50,628 bases of DNA from Clostridia bacterium (GCA_017464525.1 JAFTZM010000040.1:1-50628); one strand, 5' to 3'. Positions 16,530-25,790 are shown, counted from the first letter of the stretch. The notes: generated by a model from the letters alone, not told the origin. Numbers and translations: made by a program.

Positions 16530-17344
16530 TTTTTCCGGTATTTCAGCGGGGCTATCCCCTTTAATTTTTTAAAGGTCTTGCTGTAATAGGAGGCGCTGGA
16601 GAAGCCGGAACGCCGGGAGATCTCCTCCACCGAAAGGTCACTTTTCTTTAAAAGCTCCAGAGAATGTTCCACCCGCCGGGTGTTGATATATTCGCTGACG
16701 GTACAGCCGAAGCAGGCGTGAAAACGTTTATACAGCACGCTTTTGGATACATTGATGCTTTTGGAGATGATCCGGACAGAAAGCTCCTTTTCCAGATTTT
16801 CCTGAATAAAGGTGACTGCCTTCTGGATGCTTTCATCGAAATCCGGCTTCAGCAGATCCTCCAGCAGGATATGCTTGACCAGCATACTGGCGATATTGGA
16901 AAGGCTTTGCATCTTGCCGGAATCGAAAAAGGGGATGCCGGTATAATGGCTCTCCATCTCCCCTGCATCCAGCCCCAAGGCCGCCAGATAGGCTTGCAGC
17001 GCCGAAAAATCCGTATCTGTTTTCATCTGGCCGAAAATGATATAGCCGATGATCACATCGTCGTATAAGATCGGGGCCGCCGCATCCACCAGGCCGGCGT
17101 GGCAGATCTGCATTTGCGCTTTTCTGCTGCGCCGGCATTTTTCCAGCAGCAGGGCATCGGAGCGCAGGCACGCTTTTTTCCCCGCTCCGGTCTGCTGCAC
17201 ACAGCGGCAATAGGGGATATCCGCCCGGGGGCGTCCGCTGACCGGGGAAAAATCCTCCCGCAGCAGATCCATATTGATGCCGGTGGCATTATAAAAATCC
17301 AGCAGCGCATCATTGATTTTTTCAATATCGTAGTTTACGACCAT
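16514..17344 (-). CDS. PocR-domain AraC family regulator
   Basis: About 276 residues. The N-terminal half is a PocR-type ligand-binding domain with cysteines (PYCRCVQQTGAGKKACLRSD; ICHAGLVDAAAPILYDDVII), which may bind a small molecule or metal. The C-terminal 100 residues are an AraC double helix-turn-helix (IISKSINVSKSVLYKRF and LSVEEISRRSGFSSASYYSK). I place the start at ATG 17344, with GGTGA 5 bases upstream and a consensus promoter about 10 bases further; an open frame continues to 17425 across that promoter. It probably controls the divergent pair at 17488-19441. Confidence 0.87.
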   Translation of the reverse strand: MVVNYDIEKINDALLDFYNATGINMDLLREDFSPVSGRPRADIPYCRCVQQTGAGKKACLRSDALLLEKCRRSRKAQMQICHAGLVDAAAPILYDDVIIGYIIFGQMKTDTDFSALQAYLAALGLDAGEMESHYTGIPFFDSGKMQSLSNIASMLVKHILLEDLLKPDFDESIQKAVTFIQENLEKELSVRIISKSINVSKSVLYKRFHACFGCTVSEYINTRRVEHSLELLKKSDLSVEEISRRSGFSSASYYSKTFKKLKGIAPLKYRKNYRSK

Positions 17345-17360
17345 TTTTATCACCGTTTTC

Positions 17361-17388
17361 ATTATAACAAAACCGTACTTTTTGTCAA
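17361..17388 (-). promoter_or_regulatory. Promoter of the PocR/AraC regulator
   Basis: Minus-strand TTGACA (17388..17383), 16-bp spacer, TATAAT (17366..17361). The leader is very short, about 10 bases before the ATG at 17344. Confidence 0.65.
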
Positions 17389-17487
17389 TATTTTTTCTAT
17401 TCAGGGAATATAATACAAAAAACAAGGAATAATCTATCTTTTTTAAAAAGGGCAGATTTGTTAAAATAAAACCAGAGGTGACAAAGC

Positions 17488-18117
17488 ATGGAAAATGAAA
17501 TTTTGCTTTTAAATAAAAAGATCCTGGTGGACAGATCTCCCCTGCTCCTTTCCTACACCCCCGATGAAAATTTCCGGGAGGTATGGGACGTAAAGCTGGG
17601 CAACTGGTACTACGAGGATGGATATCTCATCGGTGCGGAGCCGGAAAACCGGGGCGGCATCCTTTTGAGCAAGGAAAAATACGAGCAGAATGTGATGCTC
17701 AGTTTTACGGTGAGCAGTATGCTGCCCGCCACCCGGGATCTGAATGCGGTTTACTGCGTGACCTGGGATGAGGAGATCAATTACCTGAAAAAGGGGTATG
17801 TATGCGGTCTGAACGGCTGGTACGAAAACAAGAGCGGCATCGAGCGGTTTCCCGAGGACGAGCTGCGCTCCCTGACCTCCCTTTATCATTACACCCCCGG
17901 TACCGAGGTGCGGATCACCTGCGGTGCTATCAACGGTCACAGCTTTCTGCTGGCAGACGGGGTGCTGGTGCAGGAGCTGGTAGACAATATGGACCCCATC
18001 GTGGGCGGATATGTGGGATTTTCCCCCTATTCCACCATTTTGAAGATCAAGGATATTGAGATCCGTGAAATCGTTTGGGAGGAGCGAGAGCAATTTTATC
18101 TTCCCGAGTTTAAATAA
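17488..18117 (+). CDS. Unknown protein, beta-sandwich (DUF1080/LamG-like)
   Basis: 209 residues, no signal peptide. Alternating aromatic/hydrophobic strands (FREVWDVKLGNWYYEDGYLIG, NRGGILLSKEKY, VMLSFTV, GGYVGFSPYSTILKIKDIEIREI) resemble a concanavalin-like or 3-keto-disaccharide hydrolase (DUF1080) jelly roll, in which the words GNWYYEDGYL and GYVGF are common. GAGGTG lies 7 bases before the ATG. Followed within 16 bases by the DegT aminotransferase and divergent from the PocR/AraC regulator, so a role in sugar metabolism is likely but unproved. Confidence 0.55.
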   Translation: MENEILLLNKKILVDRSPLLLSYTPDENFREVWDVKLGNWYYEDGYLIGAEPENRGGILLSKEKYEQNVMLSFTVSSMLPATRDLNAVYCVTWDEEINYLKKGYVCGLNGWYENKSGIERFPEDELRSLTSLYHYTPGTEVRITCGAINGHSFLLADGVLVQELVDNMDPIVGGYVGFSPYSTILKIKDIEIREIVWEEREQFYLPEFK

Positions 18118-18133
18118 AAAGGAGCGTTACAAC

Positions 18134-19441
18134 ATGGGCAAAGCAACAGACTTTCGTTATAATACCGGCGCCACCAAGGTGCCTTGGGCGGCGGTGGGCG
18201 AGAATTATAACGTCAACGACCTGATGGAGATCATCAAATTCCTGATGCAGGGGGAGGGCCCCGAATATGAGCAGGCCATCCAGGCGGTGAGAGCGCAGGT
18301 GGAGAAGCTGGATCAGTTTTCCAGCCCGCCGGGCAAGCTTTCCCTGGCCTCTAAGGTTGAGGGCGCCGAGGAAGCCGCCAATGCCTATCTGGGTACTGAT
18401 ACCTCCACCTTTGTGACCAATGCCACCGCCGGCTTTGAGATCGCATACAAATACGCCAACCTGAAGCCAGGCGACGAGGTGATCGTGCCGGCCATCACCT
18501 TTATCGCCACCATGGCCTATCCCCTCTCGGTGGGGGCCAAGCTGGTATTTGCGGATGTAGATCCCCGCACCATCAACATGGATCCTGCGGATGTAGCCAG
18601 AAAGATCACCCCCAAGACCAAGATGATCGTTCCGGTACATATCGGCGGCTACCCGGTGGATCTGGATCCCATCATGGAGCTGGCCAAAAAGCACGACATT
18701 CTGGTTCTGGAGGACGCCGCGCACGCCTTCGGCGCTATGTATAAGGGCAAAAAGATCGGCACCATCGGCGATTTTGCGGCCTTCAGCTTCCATGAGGTGA
18801 AAAACATCACTTCCTTCGGTGAGGGCGGCATTGCCACCACTAATATTCCCGGTTTCAAGGATCATATGAAGCGGGCCCGGTTTGTGGGGATGGATTTCAG
18901 CCATAAGATCAAGGATTGGCTGTATGACGTTTCTGCCATTCCCGGTAAGGAGGAGCCCTTTGTGGCGGTGAACTATTCCACCACCGAGATCCAGGGGCTG
19001 GGCCTTTCCCTGCAGATCGCCCGGAACGATGCCATCATCGCCGAAAGACGGGCTGCCGCCGAATACCTGAACAGCCGGCTGGCGGGATGCGATGCGCTGA
19101 TCCTGCAGGATCTGGGCAACGAAGAGATCAAGCCCACCTTCCACCTCTATCTGCTGCAGATCGACCCTGCAAAGGCCGGCGGCGATGTGCAGCTCTTTAA
19201 GAAAAAACTGGAGGAAAAGGGCGTTACCAATATTCCCCATTTCGGGCCTCTTTACCGCTTCCGTGTGGTGGAGCAGATGGGCTACGATGCCGATGAGATC
19301 GCCAAGACCTGCCCCGTTTGCGAGGAAGTGTTCTACAAGCGGTTCACCCACCTGCCCCTCTATGGCCTGACCCAAGAGCAGCTGGACTACATGGCCGATG
19401 CCATCTTAGCATCCATCGACGAGATGCAAAAGGGCGTCTGA
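18134..19441 (+). CDS. DegT/DnrJ/EryC1/StrS family PLP aminotransferase
   Basis: 435-residue PLP-dependent sugar aminotransferase-fold enzyme. Visible are the TNATAGFEIAYKYANLKPGDEVIVPAITF cofactor-phosphate region in parts (about 95-125), DAAHAFGA with the pyridine-binding Asp, and the Schiff-base lysine in FSFHEVKN (about 225). Enzymes of this family transaminate keto sugars or act as cyclitol aminotransferases. AAAAGGAG precedes ATG 18134; the frame is open upstream only within the previous gene. Second gene of a pair under the divergent PocR/AraC regulator. A terminator at 19507 ends the transcript. Confidence 0.9.
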   Translation: MGKATDFRYNTGATKVPWAAVGENYNVNDLMEIIKFLMQGEGPEYEQAIQAVRAQVEKLDQFSSPPGKLSLASKVEGAEEAANAYLGTDTSTFVTNATAGFEIAYKYANLKPGDEVIVPAITFIATMAYPLSVGAKLVFADVDPRTINMDPADVARKITPKTKMIVPVHIGGYPVDLDPIMELAKKHDILVLEDAAHAFGAMYKGKKIGTIGDFAAFSFHEVKNITSFGEGGIATTNIPGFKDHMKRARFVGMDFSHKIKDWLYDVSAIPGKEEPFVAVNYSTTEIQGLGLSLQIARNDAIIAERRAAAEYLNSRLAGCDALILQDLGNEEIKPTFHLYLLQIDPAKAGGDVQLFKKKLEEKGVTNIPHFGPLYRFRVVEQMGYDADEIAKTCPVCEEVFYKRFTHLPLYGLTQEQLDYMADAILASIDEMQKGV

Positions 19442-19443
19442 TA

Positions 19444-19478
19444 AAAAAGGCACCGACCGCAGAAAAAAATAAAAACCT
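19444..19478 (+). repeat. Short dispersed repeat, third copy
   Basis: The word AAAAAGGCACCGACCGCAG followed by an A-rich run recurs at 46370-46400 (plus) and, in inverted and slightly changed form, at 26927-26970 (minus). Here it lies directly after the aminotransferase stop. The other two copies are preceded by CTTCAGACTGTC; this one is not. Confidence 0.6.
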
Positions 19479-19506
19479 TTTGTTTCTACCATCCTTTAAA
19501 TAGCAA

Positions 19507-19551
19507 AATAGGAAGGAGTTTTTTGCTCCTTCCTATTATTTTATTTATTTT
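19507..19551 (+). terminator. Terminator after the DegT aminotransferase
   Basis: A 12-bp perfect stem AATAGGAAGGAG / CTCCTTCCTATT (19507-19518, 19526-19537) followed by a T-rich tail to 19551. Confidence 0.85.
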
Positions 19552-19602
19552 AGTGACGGATCAAAAGCGGTGAGATTCTGTTCGGACGAGCCGACGGCCA
19601 TT

Positions 19603-19717
19603 CTTCGGGGTCCCCGCAAAACCACAAGGTTTTGTGGGGTAAAGGAGAAAGGAATAAGCTTTGCGGATATTTCCAAAACCTTGGAAATGGAGCAAGGCTT
19701 TTTTCTTTCGACGCACG
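19603..19717 (+). ncRNA. Structured repeat element, copy A (candidate RNA)
   Basis: A 115-base element with three helices: stem 1 CCCCGCAAAACC (19612-19623) with 19628-19639; an 18-position stem 3 (19647-19664 with 19692-19709, one mismatch and two G-U pairs); and, inside it, stem 2 ATTTCCAA/TTGGAAAT (19669-19676, 19681-19688). It opens CTTCGGGGTCCCC and ends GACGCACG. Copy B at 26671-26783 keeps these words, the internal GCGGAT and ATGGAGC, and the same helices with different stem sequences. All three imperfect pairs are G-U when read on the plus strand, which suggests this is the RNA sense. With the flanking bases it fills the gap between the aminotransferase terminator and galE. Confidence 0.65.
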
Positions 19718-19763
19718 CCGAGGGGAGGACGGACAAAAAATTGCCGCTTTTCATTCGTCAAAT

Positions 19764-20777
19764 TCAGTCGTTGAAGCCGTTGGGGTTCTTAGACTGCCAA
19801 TTCCAGGAATCCCGGCACATATCGTCCAGGGTCTTTTCGGCAATGAAGCCGATCTCCTCCCGGGCCTTGGCGGTATCGGCATAAAGGGCCTCTACATCGC
19901 CGGGGCGGCGGTCCACGATCTTATAGTTGATCTTTTTGCCGCAGGCTTTTTCGTAGGCATGGACCACGTCCAGCACGCTATAGCCCTCGCCGGTGCCCAG
20001 ATTATAAATGTATACGCCGGTCTTGCCGGTCTGGCCCCGGAGGGCCTTGATATGTCCTTTAGCCAGGTCTACCACATGGATGTAATCCCGCACGCCGGTA
20101 CCGTCGTGGGTATTATAATCATCGCCGAAAACAGAGAGGCACTCCCGCTTGCCGATGGCCACCTGAGAGATATAGGGGGTCAGGTTATTGGGGATCCCCT
20201 GAGGATCCTCGCCGATGAGGCCGCTTTCATGGGCGCCCACAGGATTGAAATACCGCAGCAGGGTAACAGTCATTTCCGGGTTGGCCTTGGCAATATCGGT
20301 CAGCATGACCTCCTGCATCAACTTAGTCTGCCCATAGGGATTGGTGGCGCTGGTGGGGAAATCCTCCTTCACAGGAACCACCTTGCTATCCCCGTAAACA
20401 GTGGCAGAGGAAGAGAATACAAACTGCTTTACGCCGTATTTCTTCATGGAATTCAGAATATTCAGGGTTCCTACAATATTATTATTGTAGTACTCCCAGG
20501 GTTTCTGGCAGCTCTCGCCCACCGCCTTCAGGCCGGCGAAATGGATCACGGCGTCCACCTTTTCGGCGGCAAAGATCTCATCCATGGCAGCGGCATCCAG
20601 CATATCGGCCTCATAGAATTTGAAATCCTTGCCGGTAATGGTGCGCACCCGCTCCAGGGCCTTGGGCTTACTGTTATAAAAATTATCAAAAACGACCACC
20701 TCGAAGCCCTCGTTCAGCAGCTCCACAACGGTATGGGTACCGATATAACCGGCACCGCCTGTTACTAATACTTTCAT
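19764..20777 (-). CDS. galE: UDP-glucose 4-epimerase
   Basis: 337-residue extended SDR that interconverts UDP-glucose and UDP-galactose in the Leloir pathway. NAD motif GGAGYIGTH (about 7-15), substrate region [13 protein letters not shown] (about 80-92), catalytic SSSATVYG Ser/Thr (about 122-129) and YGQTK Tyr/Lys (about 148-152) are all present, and the length is normal. The AGGAG ribosome site lies in the last codons of the preceding kinase-like gene, 2 bases from it, so the two are co-transcribed. Confidence 0.96.
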   Translation of the reverse strand: MKVLVTGGAGYIGTHTVVELLNEGFEVVVFDNFYNSKPKALERVRTITGKDFKFYEADMLDAAAMDEIFAAEKVDAVIHFAGLKAVGESCQKPWEYYNNNIVGTLNILNSMKKYGVKQFVFSSSATVYGDSKVVPVKEDFPTSATNPYGQTKLMQEVMLTDIAKANPEMTVTLLRYFNPVGAHESGLIGEDPQGIPNNLTPYISQVAIGKRECLSVFGDDYNTHDGTGVRDYIHVVDLAKGHIKALRGQTGKTGVYIYNLGTGEGYSVLDVVHAYEKACGKKINYKIVDRRPGDVEALYADTAKAREEIGFIAEKTLDDMCRDSWNWQSKNPNGFND

Positions 20778-20779
20778 TC

Positions 20780-21844
20780 TTACTCCTCCGTTTGATCATA
20801 ATAATCGCTCAATTCGATCCGCATCTGGGAAAGACGGTTCAACTGGGATTCCGGCTTCCATTCTGCCAGACGGCCGATGCGGGGATCCTTGACTTCATCC
20901 ATAATGATATGGAACAGCGTATGCGCGCCCTTCCGCTCATATTCCAGGGTTGCGCCCTGCCTTGCCAGAAGCTTCCGGGCCACGACCAGGCTGAAGCCCA
21001 GCCCCTCTACCCCCTGGCTGTCTGCCACCCGATAGCCCCATTCCGAAAGGCGATCGGGGTCTACCATTCCAGCGCCGTCATCCTGCACGGTAATCAGGAC
21101 CTTTCCGTCCTCCCGGCGGCTCACCCGCACCACCACCTCGGACTTGCAGTAACGCAGACCGTTGCTCAGCATGGCGGTCAGAACCAGCTCGGTGTTTTCC
21201 GGCATGATGCTCACAAACATCTTCTCATCGTACGGTTCCACAGTGATAGCCGCGTCCGGTAGGATCTCCTTGGCAGCGGCAATGCAGTTGGCGGTGAAGG
21301 CCCCTGCATCGATGGGAACCTGATAATGCTCCGGATCATCGCCCTCCAGCAGACGCTCCAGGTGATCGGACATCCGCATGATTCGGCGGACACCGGTGCT
21401 GATCGGCCCAAAGGACCGGTGCTTTGCCCCTAAGAGCTCAGCGTGGCCGTAGATCATATCCAGATAGGTATTCAGCTTACCGCGGCAATTCTGCAGAATC
21501 TTATACAGACCCTTCTCGTCGTGCTCCGGACCACGATCCTCCAGCACCGTTACCACCAGATACACCTCTCCGTTATAGGGATAGGCGATGGAGGAGAACA
21601 GCAGCGTAGCAGCGAAAAATTTCTTCGATACCGTAAAGCCGATAAAACTATCCAGACATCCCGGTGCCGCCCGCCAGAGCTCAGGAGGAAAGAGAAGATC
21701 TGTGCTATTTAAGAAGAGCCGCTTCATCAAAGCCTCCAACGGCCCCGCCGTACAGATCGGCTGGATACCATCCTCTCCAAACACTATCACAGGTACCGGG
21801 GAATGACAATACAGCCCGGCAAAAAACTCTTTTGCAGTTTTCAT
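20780..21844 (-). CDS. Histidine-kinase-like ATPase without a clear H-box
   Basis: 354 residues: a PAS-like N-terminal domain (about 1-110), a helical dimerisation-like segment (about 120-180) and a C-terminal HATPase domain with N-box [14 protein letters not shown]1 DDGAGM and G2 [10 protein letters not shown]. Where kinases carry the phosphorylated His (for example HELRTPL) this protein has [10 protein letters not shown], so no phospho-acceptor is evident. There is no membrane segment. AAAGGAGG lies 7 bases before ATG 21844; the frame stays open to 22078 across the promoter. It is followed by galE and divergent from an ABC exporter. Confidence 0.75.
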   Translation of the reverse strand: MKTAKEFFAGLYCHSPVPVIVFGEDGIQPICTAGPLEALMKRLFLNSTDLLFPPELWRAAPGCLDSFIGFTVSKKFFAATLLFSSIAYPYNGEVYLVVTVLEDRGPEHDEKGLYKILQNCRGKLNTYLDMIYGHAELLGAKHRSFGPISTGVRRIMRMSDHLERLLEGDDPEHYQVPIDAGAFTANCIAAAKEILPDAAITVEPYDEKMFVSIMPENTELVLTAMLSNGLRYCKSEVVVRVSRREDGKVLITVQDDGAGMVDPDRLSEWGYRVADSQGVEGLGFSLVVARKLLARQGATLEYERKGAHTLFHIIMDEVKDPRIGRLAEWKPESQLNRLSQMRIELSDYYDQTEE

Positions 21845-21877
21845 GGGCGACCCTCCTTTGTTTTCCACAACAGAGTT

Positions 21878-21906
21878 ATTATATAATAGATTTTTTTTTT
21901 TGTAAA
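21878..21906 (-). promoter_or_regulatory. Promoter of the kinase-like gene and galE
   Basis: Minus-strand TTTACA (21906..21901), 17-bp spacer containing a run of ten A, then TATAAT (21883..21878). The A-tract directly upstream of the -10 could curve the DNA. Confidence 0.6.
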
Positions 21907-21965
21907 GCATCTTGATGGATTTTTGTGTCTCCCTGAAAATTTTTTCATAAAATGGCCAAAAAGGG

Positions 21966-21993
21966 TTGAAAAATTGTGAAATCCCTATATAAT
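21966..21993 (+). promoter_or_regulatory. Promoter of the first ABC exporter
   Basis: TTGAAA (21966-21971), 16-bp spacer, TATAAT (21988-21993). It opens a leader of about 180 bases before the most likely coding start at 22180. Confidence 0.6.
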
Positions 21994-22020
21994 AAGCGGT
22001 GAGAAGAACTTTCCCAAAAA

Positions 22021-22179
22021 AGGAGGTCATTCCCATGTGATTTGATGAAAAGCGAAAAGATCTTTTCGCTTTTGGCAAAGGGGTTTTCCCGGTCCAGCGT
22101 ATCAGGGCGCCGTTTGGCTGATCGGGGAACGAGCTGTGTTTTCCTGCGGGGAAAACACTGTGCGCCTGTATTACCTTTT
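22021..22179 (+). promoter_or_regulatory. Hairpin-rich leader with a start-stop codon pair
   Basis: A strong ribosome site (AGGAGG, 22021-22026) is followed 8 bases later by ATG immediately followed by TGA (22035-22040): a minimal start-stop ORF. Next come a perfect 26-bp palindrome (22048-22073, arms AAAAGCGAAAAGA) and a second hairpin, GTGTTTTCC/GGAAAACAC (22136-22158). The exporter frame is open across the leader from 22042, so the N-terminus could begin at ATG 22045 instead. The layout resembles attenuation leaders of drug-inducible ABC pairs such as bmrCD; this is an inference. Confidence 0.5.
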
Positions 22180-23967
22180 ATGAAAGCAATACGTTTCATC
22201 TTTTCAAACATGCATGGGAGAAAGATCGCCTTTTTCTTTTTGCTTGCTCTAGTCTGCGGAATTGCCATGCTGGCGCTGCTGCCTGCTATCGTTGTGGGTA
22301 ATTTGGTAGACCATGTTTTATACGAAGTCCAATCCGTGACCTTGGTGGAAAAGCTTCTGGGGATTACCGCCGGCATGGAGATCTTCCCGATGCTGGTGCG
22401 CTATATTGTGGGGATCGTTGCTGTCTCCCTCTTCTCCACCGGGCTACGCTATGTTGTACATACCTCGCTGCACCGCATTGCGGTAAGGACCGGCGGGCGG
22501 ATCCGGGTAGCGCTTTACGAGAAGCTGCAGACCCTGAGCGCCGGCTTTTATGCCCATATGCCCAGCGGTGAGCTGATCGCCAACCTGAATTCCGACGTTG
22601 CGCTGATCCAGGATATGATCTACTCTCATTCCTACAACTGGATCAAAAATATCTCCATGTTCATTTTTACCCTGGTGATGCTTTTTTATTACAATACCCA
22701 GCTGACGCTGATGCTTACCTGCTTCCTGCCGGTATTTGCGTTGCTCAGCTTCATCATCTTCCGCTATACCCGCTTTCTGCATCGGCGGCTGCGTGATAAA
22801 TTTTCGGACATGAACACCTATGTGAATGAAAACTTAGGTGCCTACCGGGTGGTAAAGGCCTTTGCCCGGGAGGATTACGAAAACGGCCGGCTGAATGAGA
22901 TCAGCACCGAGTATCAAAATATTGCCATCGATAACGCCAAAAAGCGTTTGAACATTTCCACCCCGCTGCATCTGGTGAGCCGCCTGATGTCCATCTTCGG
23001 CCTATGCGTTGCGGCCATTTATGTCATCAACGGGGATATGACCATCGGTATGCTGACCATCTTCAACACCTTTGTGTTCAACCTGCAGGAGCCGGTGCGT
23101 ACCATCACCACCCTGATCAGTGTGACCCAGCAGGTTCTGGTCTCTGCCAACAAGATCTATGATCTTTACACCACTGAGCCGGAGGTGGAGAACGCCCATC
23201 ATCTGCAGAGCAAGCAGGGGCGGATCCGCACCATCGAATTTCGGGATGTTTCCCTGGATCTGGGCGGCCACCGCATTCTGGATCACATCAACCTGAAGAT
23301 CAAAAACGGCCAGACTCTGGCCATCATGGGTCCCACCGGCGCCGGCAAGACCATTCTGATCTCGCTGCTGATCCGTCTTTACGACCCCACCGAGGGCTCC
23401 ATTTACATCAACGGGGTGGATATCCGGCGGATCGATTTGCAGCGGCTGCGGCGGGAGATCGCCATCGCCACCCAGGATGTATTCCTCTTCTCGGATACCA
23501 TTGACAGTAACATCGCTTATTCCAACCCGGAGATGTCGGATGAAATGGTACGGCAGATGGCCGAGACCGCGCAGGCGGCAGACTTTATCGAAAAGCTTTC
23601 CGACGGTTATGATACGGTGATCGGGGAGCGGGGCATCGGTCTTTCCGGCGGTCAGCGCCAGCGGATCGCTCTGGCCCGTGCGGTGGCCAAGGATTCCTCG
23701 CTGATCATTCTGGACGATACCACCTCTGCGGTGGATATGGAAACAGAGGTCTCCATTCTGCAGGAGCTGCGCAAGATCACCAATAAGAGCAAGATCATTG
23801 TAGCCCAGCGGGTAACCTCGGTGCAGGAGGCAGATGAGATCATCATTCTGCAGAACGGCCGGATCACCGAGCGGGGAACCCACGACGAGCTGTTGGCAAT
23901 GAACGGCTACTATACCGAGATCTACCGCATTGCACATCAGGACGAGGAGGTGGTAAGTAATGGCTAA
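22180..23967 (+). CDS. ABC exporter subunit with degenerate nucleotide site (first of pair)
   Basis: About 595 residues: six membrane helices (about 15-310) and a nucleotide-binding domain with Walker A GPTGAGKT, signature LSGGQRQR and Walker B LIILDDTTSAVD. The catalytic Glu after Walker B is Asp and the switch His is Gln (VAQRVTS). This is the degenerate half of a heterodimeric exporter of the BmrCD/LmrCD/TM287-288 type, which exports drugs or peptides. I prefer ATG 22180 because the protein family begins near MKAIRFIFSNMHGRK, but no good ribosome site precedes it; an in-frame start at 22045 would add 45 residues. It overlaps its partner by 8 bases. Confidence 0.88.
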   Translation: MKAIRFIFSNMHGRKIAFFFLLALVCGIAMLALLPAIVVGNLVDHVLYEVQSVTLVEKLLGITAGMEIFPMLVRYIVGIVAVSLFSTGLRYVVHTSLHRIAVRTGGRIRVALYEKLQTLSAGFYAHMPSGELIANLNSDVALIQDMIYSHSYNWIKNISMFIFTLVMLFYYNTQLTLMLTCFLPVFALLSFIIFRYTRFLHRRLRDKFSDMNTYVNENLGAYRVVKAFAREDYENGRLNEISTEYQNIAIDNAKKRLNISTPLHLVSRLMSIFGLCVAAIYVINGDMTIGMLTIFNTFVFNLQEPVRTITTLISVTQQVLVSANKIYDLYTTEPEVENAHHLQSKQGRIRTIEFRDVSLDLGGHRILDHINLKIKNGQTLAIMGPTGAGKTILISLLIRLYDPTEGSIYINGVDIRRIDLQRLRREIAIATQDVFLFSDTIDSNIAYSNPEMSDEMVRQMAETAQAADFIEKLSDGYDTVIGERGIGLSGGQRQRIALARAVAKDSSLIILDDTTSAVDMETEVSILQELRKITNKSKIIVAQRVTSVQEADEIIILQNGRITERGTHDELLAMNGYYTEIYRIAHQDEEVVSNG

Positions 23968-25744
23968 GCGGAACACCTACGGAGTTGATGAAGATCTTGA
24001 AACTCCATTTAATATAAAAAATCTTTTGCGCTGCAAGCCTTACATTCTGCACAATATCAAGCCTCTGATCGGTGCCCTGATCTTCAGCATCTGCGCCACC
24101 ATCTTCGGCCTTCTGGGCCCCACCTACACCAAGATGATCATCGATACCTATGTTCCTGCCAAGGATGTGCAGGCGGTGATCTTTGTGGCATTGCTTTATT
24201 TCCTCACCTCCTGCCTGGCGGAGTTCTGCGCCTTTTTCCAGACCATTCTGACCTCCAAGGCAGGCCACCGGATCATCCATGAGATCCGGGTGGATATCTT
24301 CAGCCACATTCAGAAGCTTTCCTTCAACTACTTTGACAGCCGCCCCCGGGGTAAGATCCTGATCCGTGTTGTAAACTATGTGAACAACGTGGCAGACTTC
24401 CTCTCCAACGGCCTGATCAACATTGTGGTGCAGGCGCTTTCCATCTTCTTTATTCTATTCTTCATGCTGGCCATGAGCCCCAAGCTGACCCTCTGCGTGA
24501 TGGCAGGTCTGCCCTTTGTGATCCTTTACTTAGTGCTGATCAAGGGCCGCCAGAGAAGAGCCTGGACCAGATTCAGCGCCAAGAATTCCAATACCACCGC
24601 ATATGTCAGCGAATCCATCAACGGAATGCAGATCACGCAGGCCTTCAACCGTGAGGGCGTCAACCGGGGGATCTACAAAAACCTGGTGGATCAGCTGAAC
24701 AAGGCCCAGATCAAGGCCATCAACATCAATCTGCTGATGCCGGTACTCATCGAAAACATCATGCGGTTTGTGACCTGCTTCCTCTACCTGATGGCGGTGC
24801 AGGTGTTTGCCGGAGAATTTACCCCCGGTATCATCATTGCCATGTCCTCCTATGCCAACCGGTTCTGGGGGCCTATCCAATCCATCGCCAACATTTATAA
24901 CCAGCTGGTCAACACCGGCTCCTACCTGGAGCGGATCTTCGATACGCTGGATGAAAAGATCGACATTCAGGATCTGCCCGATGCCAAGGATCTGCCTAAG
25001 ATCACCGGCCGGGTGGACTACGAGGATGTGACCTTCGGCTATGAAGAGGGCATCAACATTCTGGAGCACATCGATCTGCACGCCGAGCCCGGCCAGAGCA
25101 TTGCGCTGGTGGGTCCCACCGGCGCCGGCAAGAGCACCATTGTGAACATCCTCTGCCGTTTCTACGATATCCAGGGCGGAAAGATCCTGCTGGACGGCCA
25201 CGACATCAAGCACGCCACCCTCCACTCCCTCCGGAGCCAGATGGGGATCATGCTGCAGGACAGCTTTATCTTCACCGGCACCATCCGGGATAACATCCGT
25301 TACGGTAAGCTGGATGCCACCGACGAGGAGATCATCGCCGCCGCCAAGACGGTTTGTGCCCATGATTTCATCATGAACACCGAAAACGGCTATGATACCG
25401 AGGTCAACGAAAAGGGCTCCACCCTTTCCAGCGGCCAGCGGCAGCTGATCTGCTTTGCTCGCACGGTGCTTTCCAATCCCCGGATCCTGATCCTGGACGA
25501 GGCCACCTCCTCCATCGATACTGAAACGGAGAAGCTGGTACAGGAGGGCATTGCCAATCTGCTGAAGGGGCGCACCTCCTTTATCATCGCCCACCGGCTT
25601 TCCACCATCGCCAACTGCGACCGGATCCTTTACATTGCCGAAAAGGGCATCAAGGAGCAGGGAACTCACGAAGAGCTGCTGGCGAAGAAGGGTGCTTACT
25701 ACCATCTTTACACCGCCCAAATGGAAGAACACGCAAATAGTTAA
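23960..25744 (+). CDS. ABC exporter subunit with canonical Walker B (second of pair)
   Basis: 594 residues, membrane domain (about 30-340) plus nucleotide-binding domain with Walker A GPTGAGKS, signature LSSGQRQL, Walker B ILILDEATSSID with the catalytic Glu, and switch His (IIAHRLST). Together with the preceding subunit it should form a heterodimer with one functional and one degenerate site. Translation is coupled by an 8-base overlap. The substrate is unknown. A strong terminator follows. Confidence 0.92.
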   Translation: MAKRNTYGVDEDLETPFNIKNLLRCKPYILHNIKPLIGALIFSICATIFGLLGPTYTKMIIDTYVPAKDVQAVIFVALLYFLTSCLAEFCAFFQTILTSKAGHRIIHEIRVDIFSHIQKLSFNYFDSRPRGKILIRVVNYVNNVADFLSNGLINIVVQALSIFFILFFMLAMSPKLTLCVMAGLPFVILYLVLIKGRQRRAWTRFSAKNSNTTAYVSESINGMQITQAFNREGVNRGIYKNLVDQLNKAQIKAININLLMPVLIENIMRFVTCFLYLMAVQVFAGEFTPGIIIAMSSYANRFWGPIQSIANIYNQLVNTGSYLERIFDTLDEKIDIQDLPDAKDLPKITGRVDYEDVTFGYEEGINILEHIDLHAEPGQSIALVGPTGAGKSTIVNILCRFYDIQGGKILLDGHDIKHATLHSLRSQMGIMLQDSFIFTGTIRDNIRYGKLDATDEEIIAAAKTVCAHDFIMNTENGYDTEVNEKGSTLSSGQRQLICFARTVLSNPRILILDEATSSIDTETEKLVQEGIANLLKGRTSFIIAHRLSTIANCDRILYIAEKGIKEQGTHEELLAKKGAYYHLYTAQMEEHANS

Positions 25745-25749
25745 CCAAC

Positions 25750-25790
25750 GGTGCGCCTTGCATTTGACAAGGCGCACCGTTCTTATTATA
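25750..25790 (+). terminator. Terminator of the first ABC exporter operon
   Basis: An 11-bp stem GGTGCGCCTTG/CAAGGCGCACC (25750-25760, 25768-25778), loop of 7, followed by a T-rich tract. Confidence 0.85.

Noticed and set aside
22035..22120. Selenoprotein reading through TGA after ATG 22035
   Set aside because: No selenocysteine insertion element or selenoprotein homology; the frame ends after about 28 codons.
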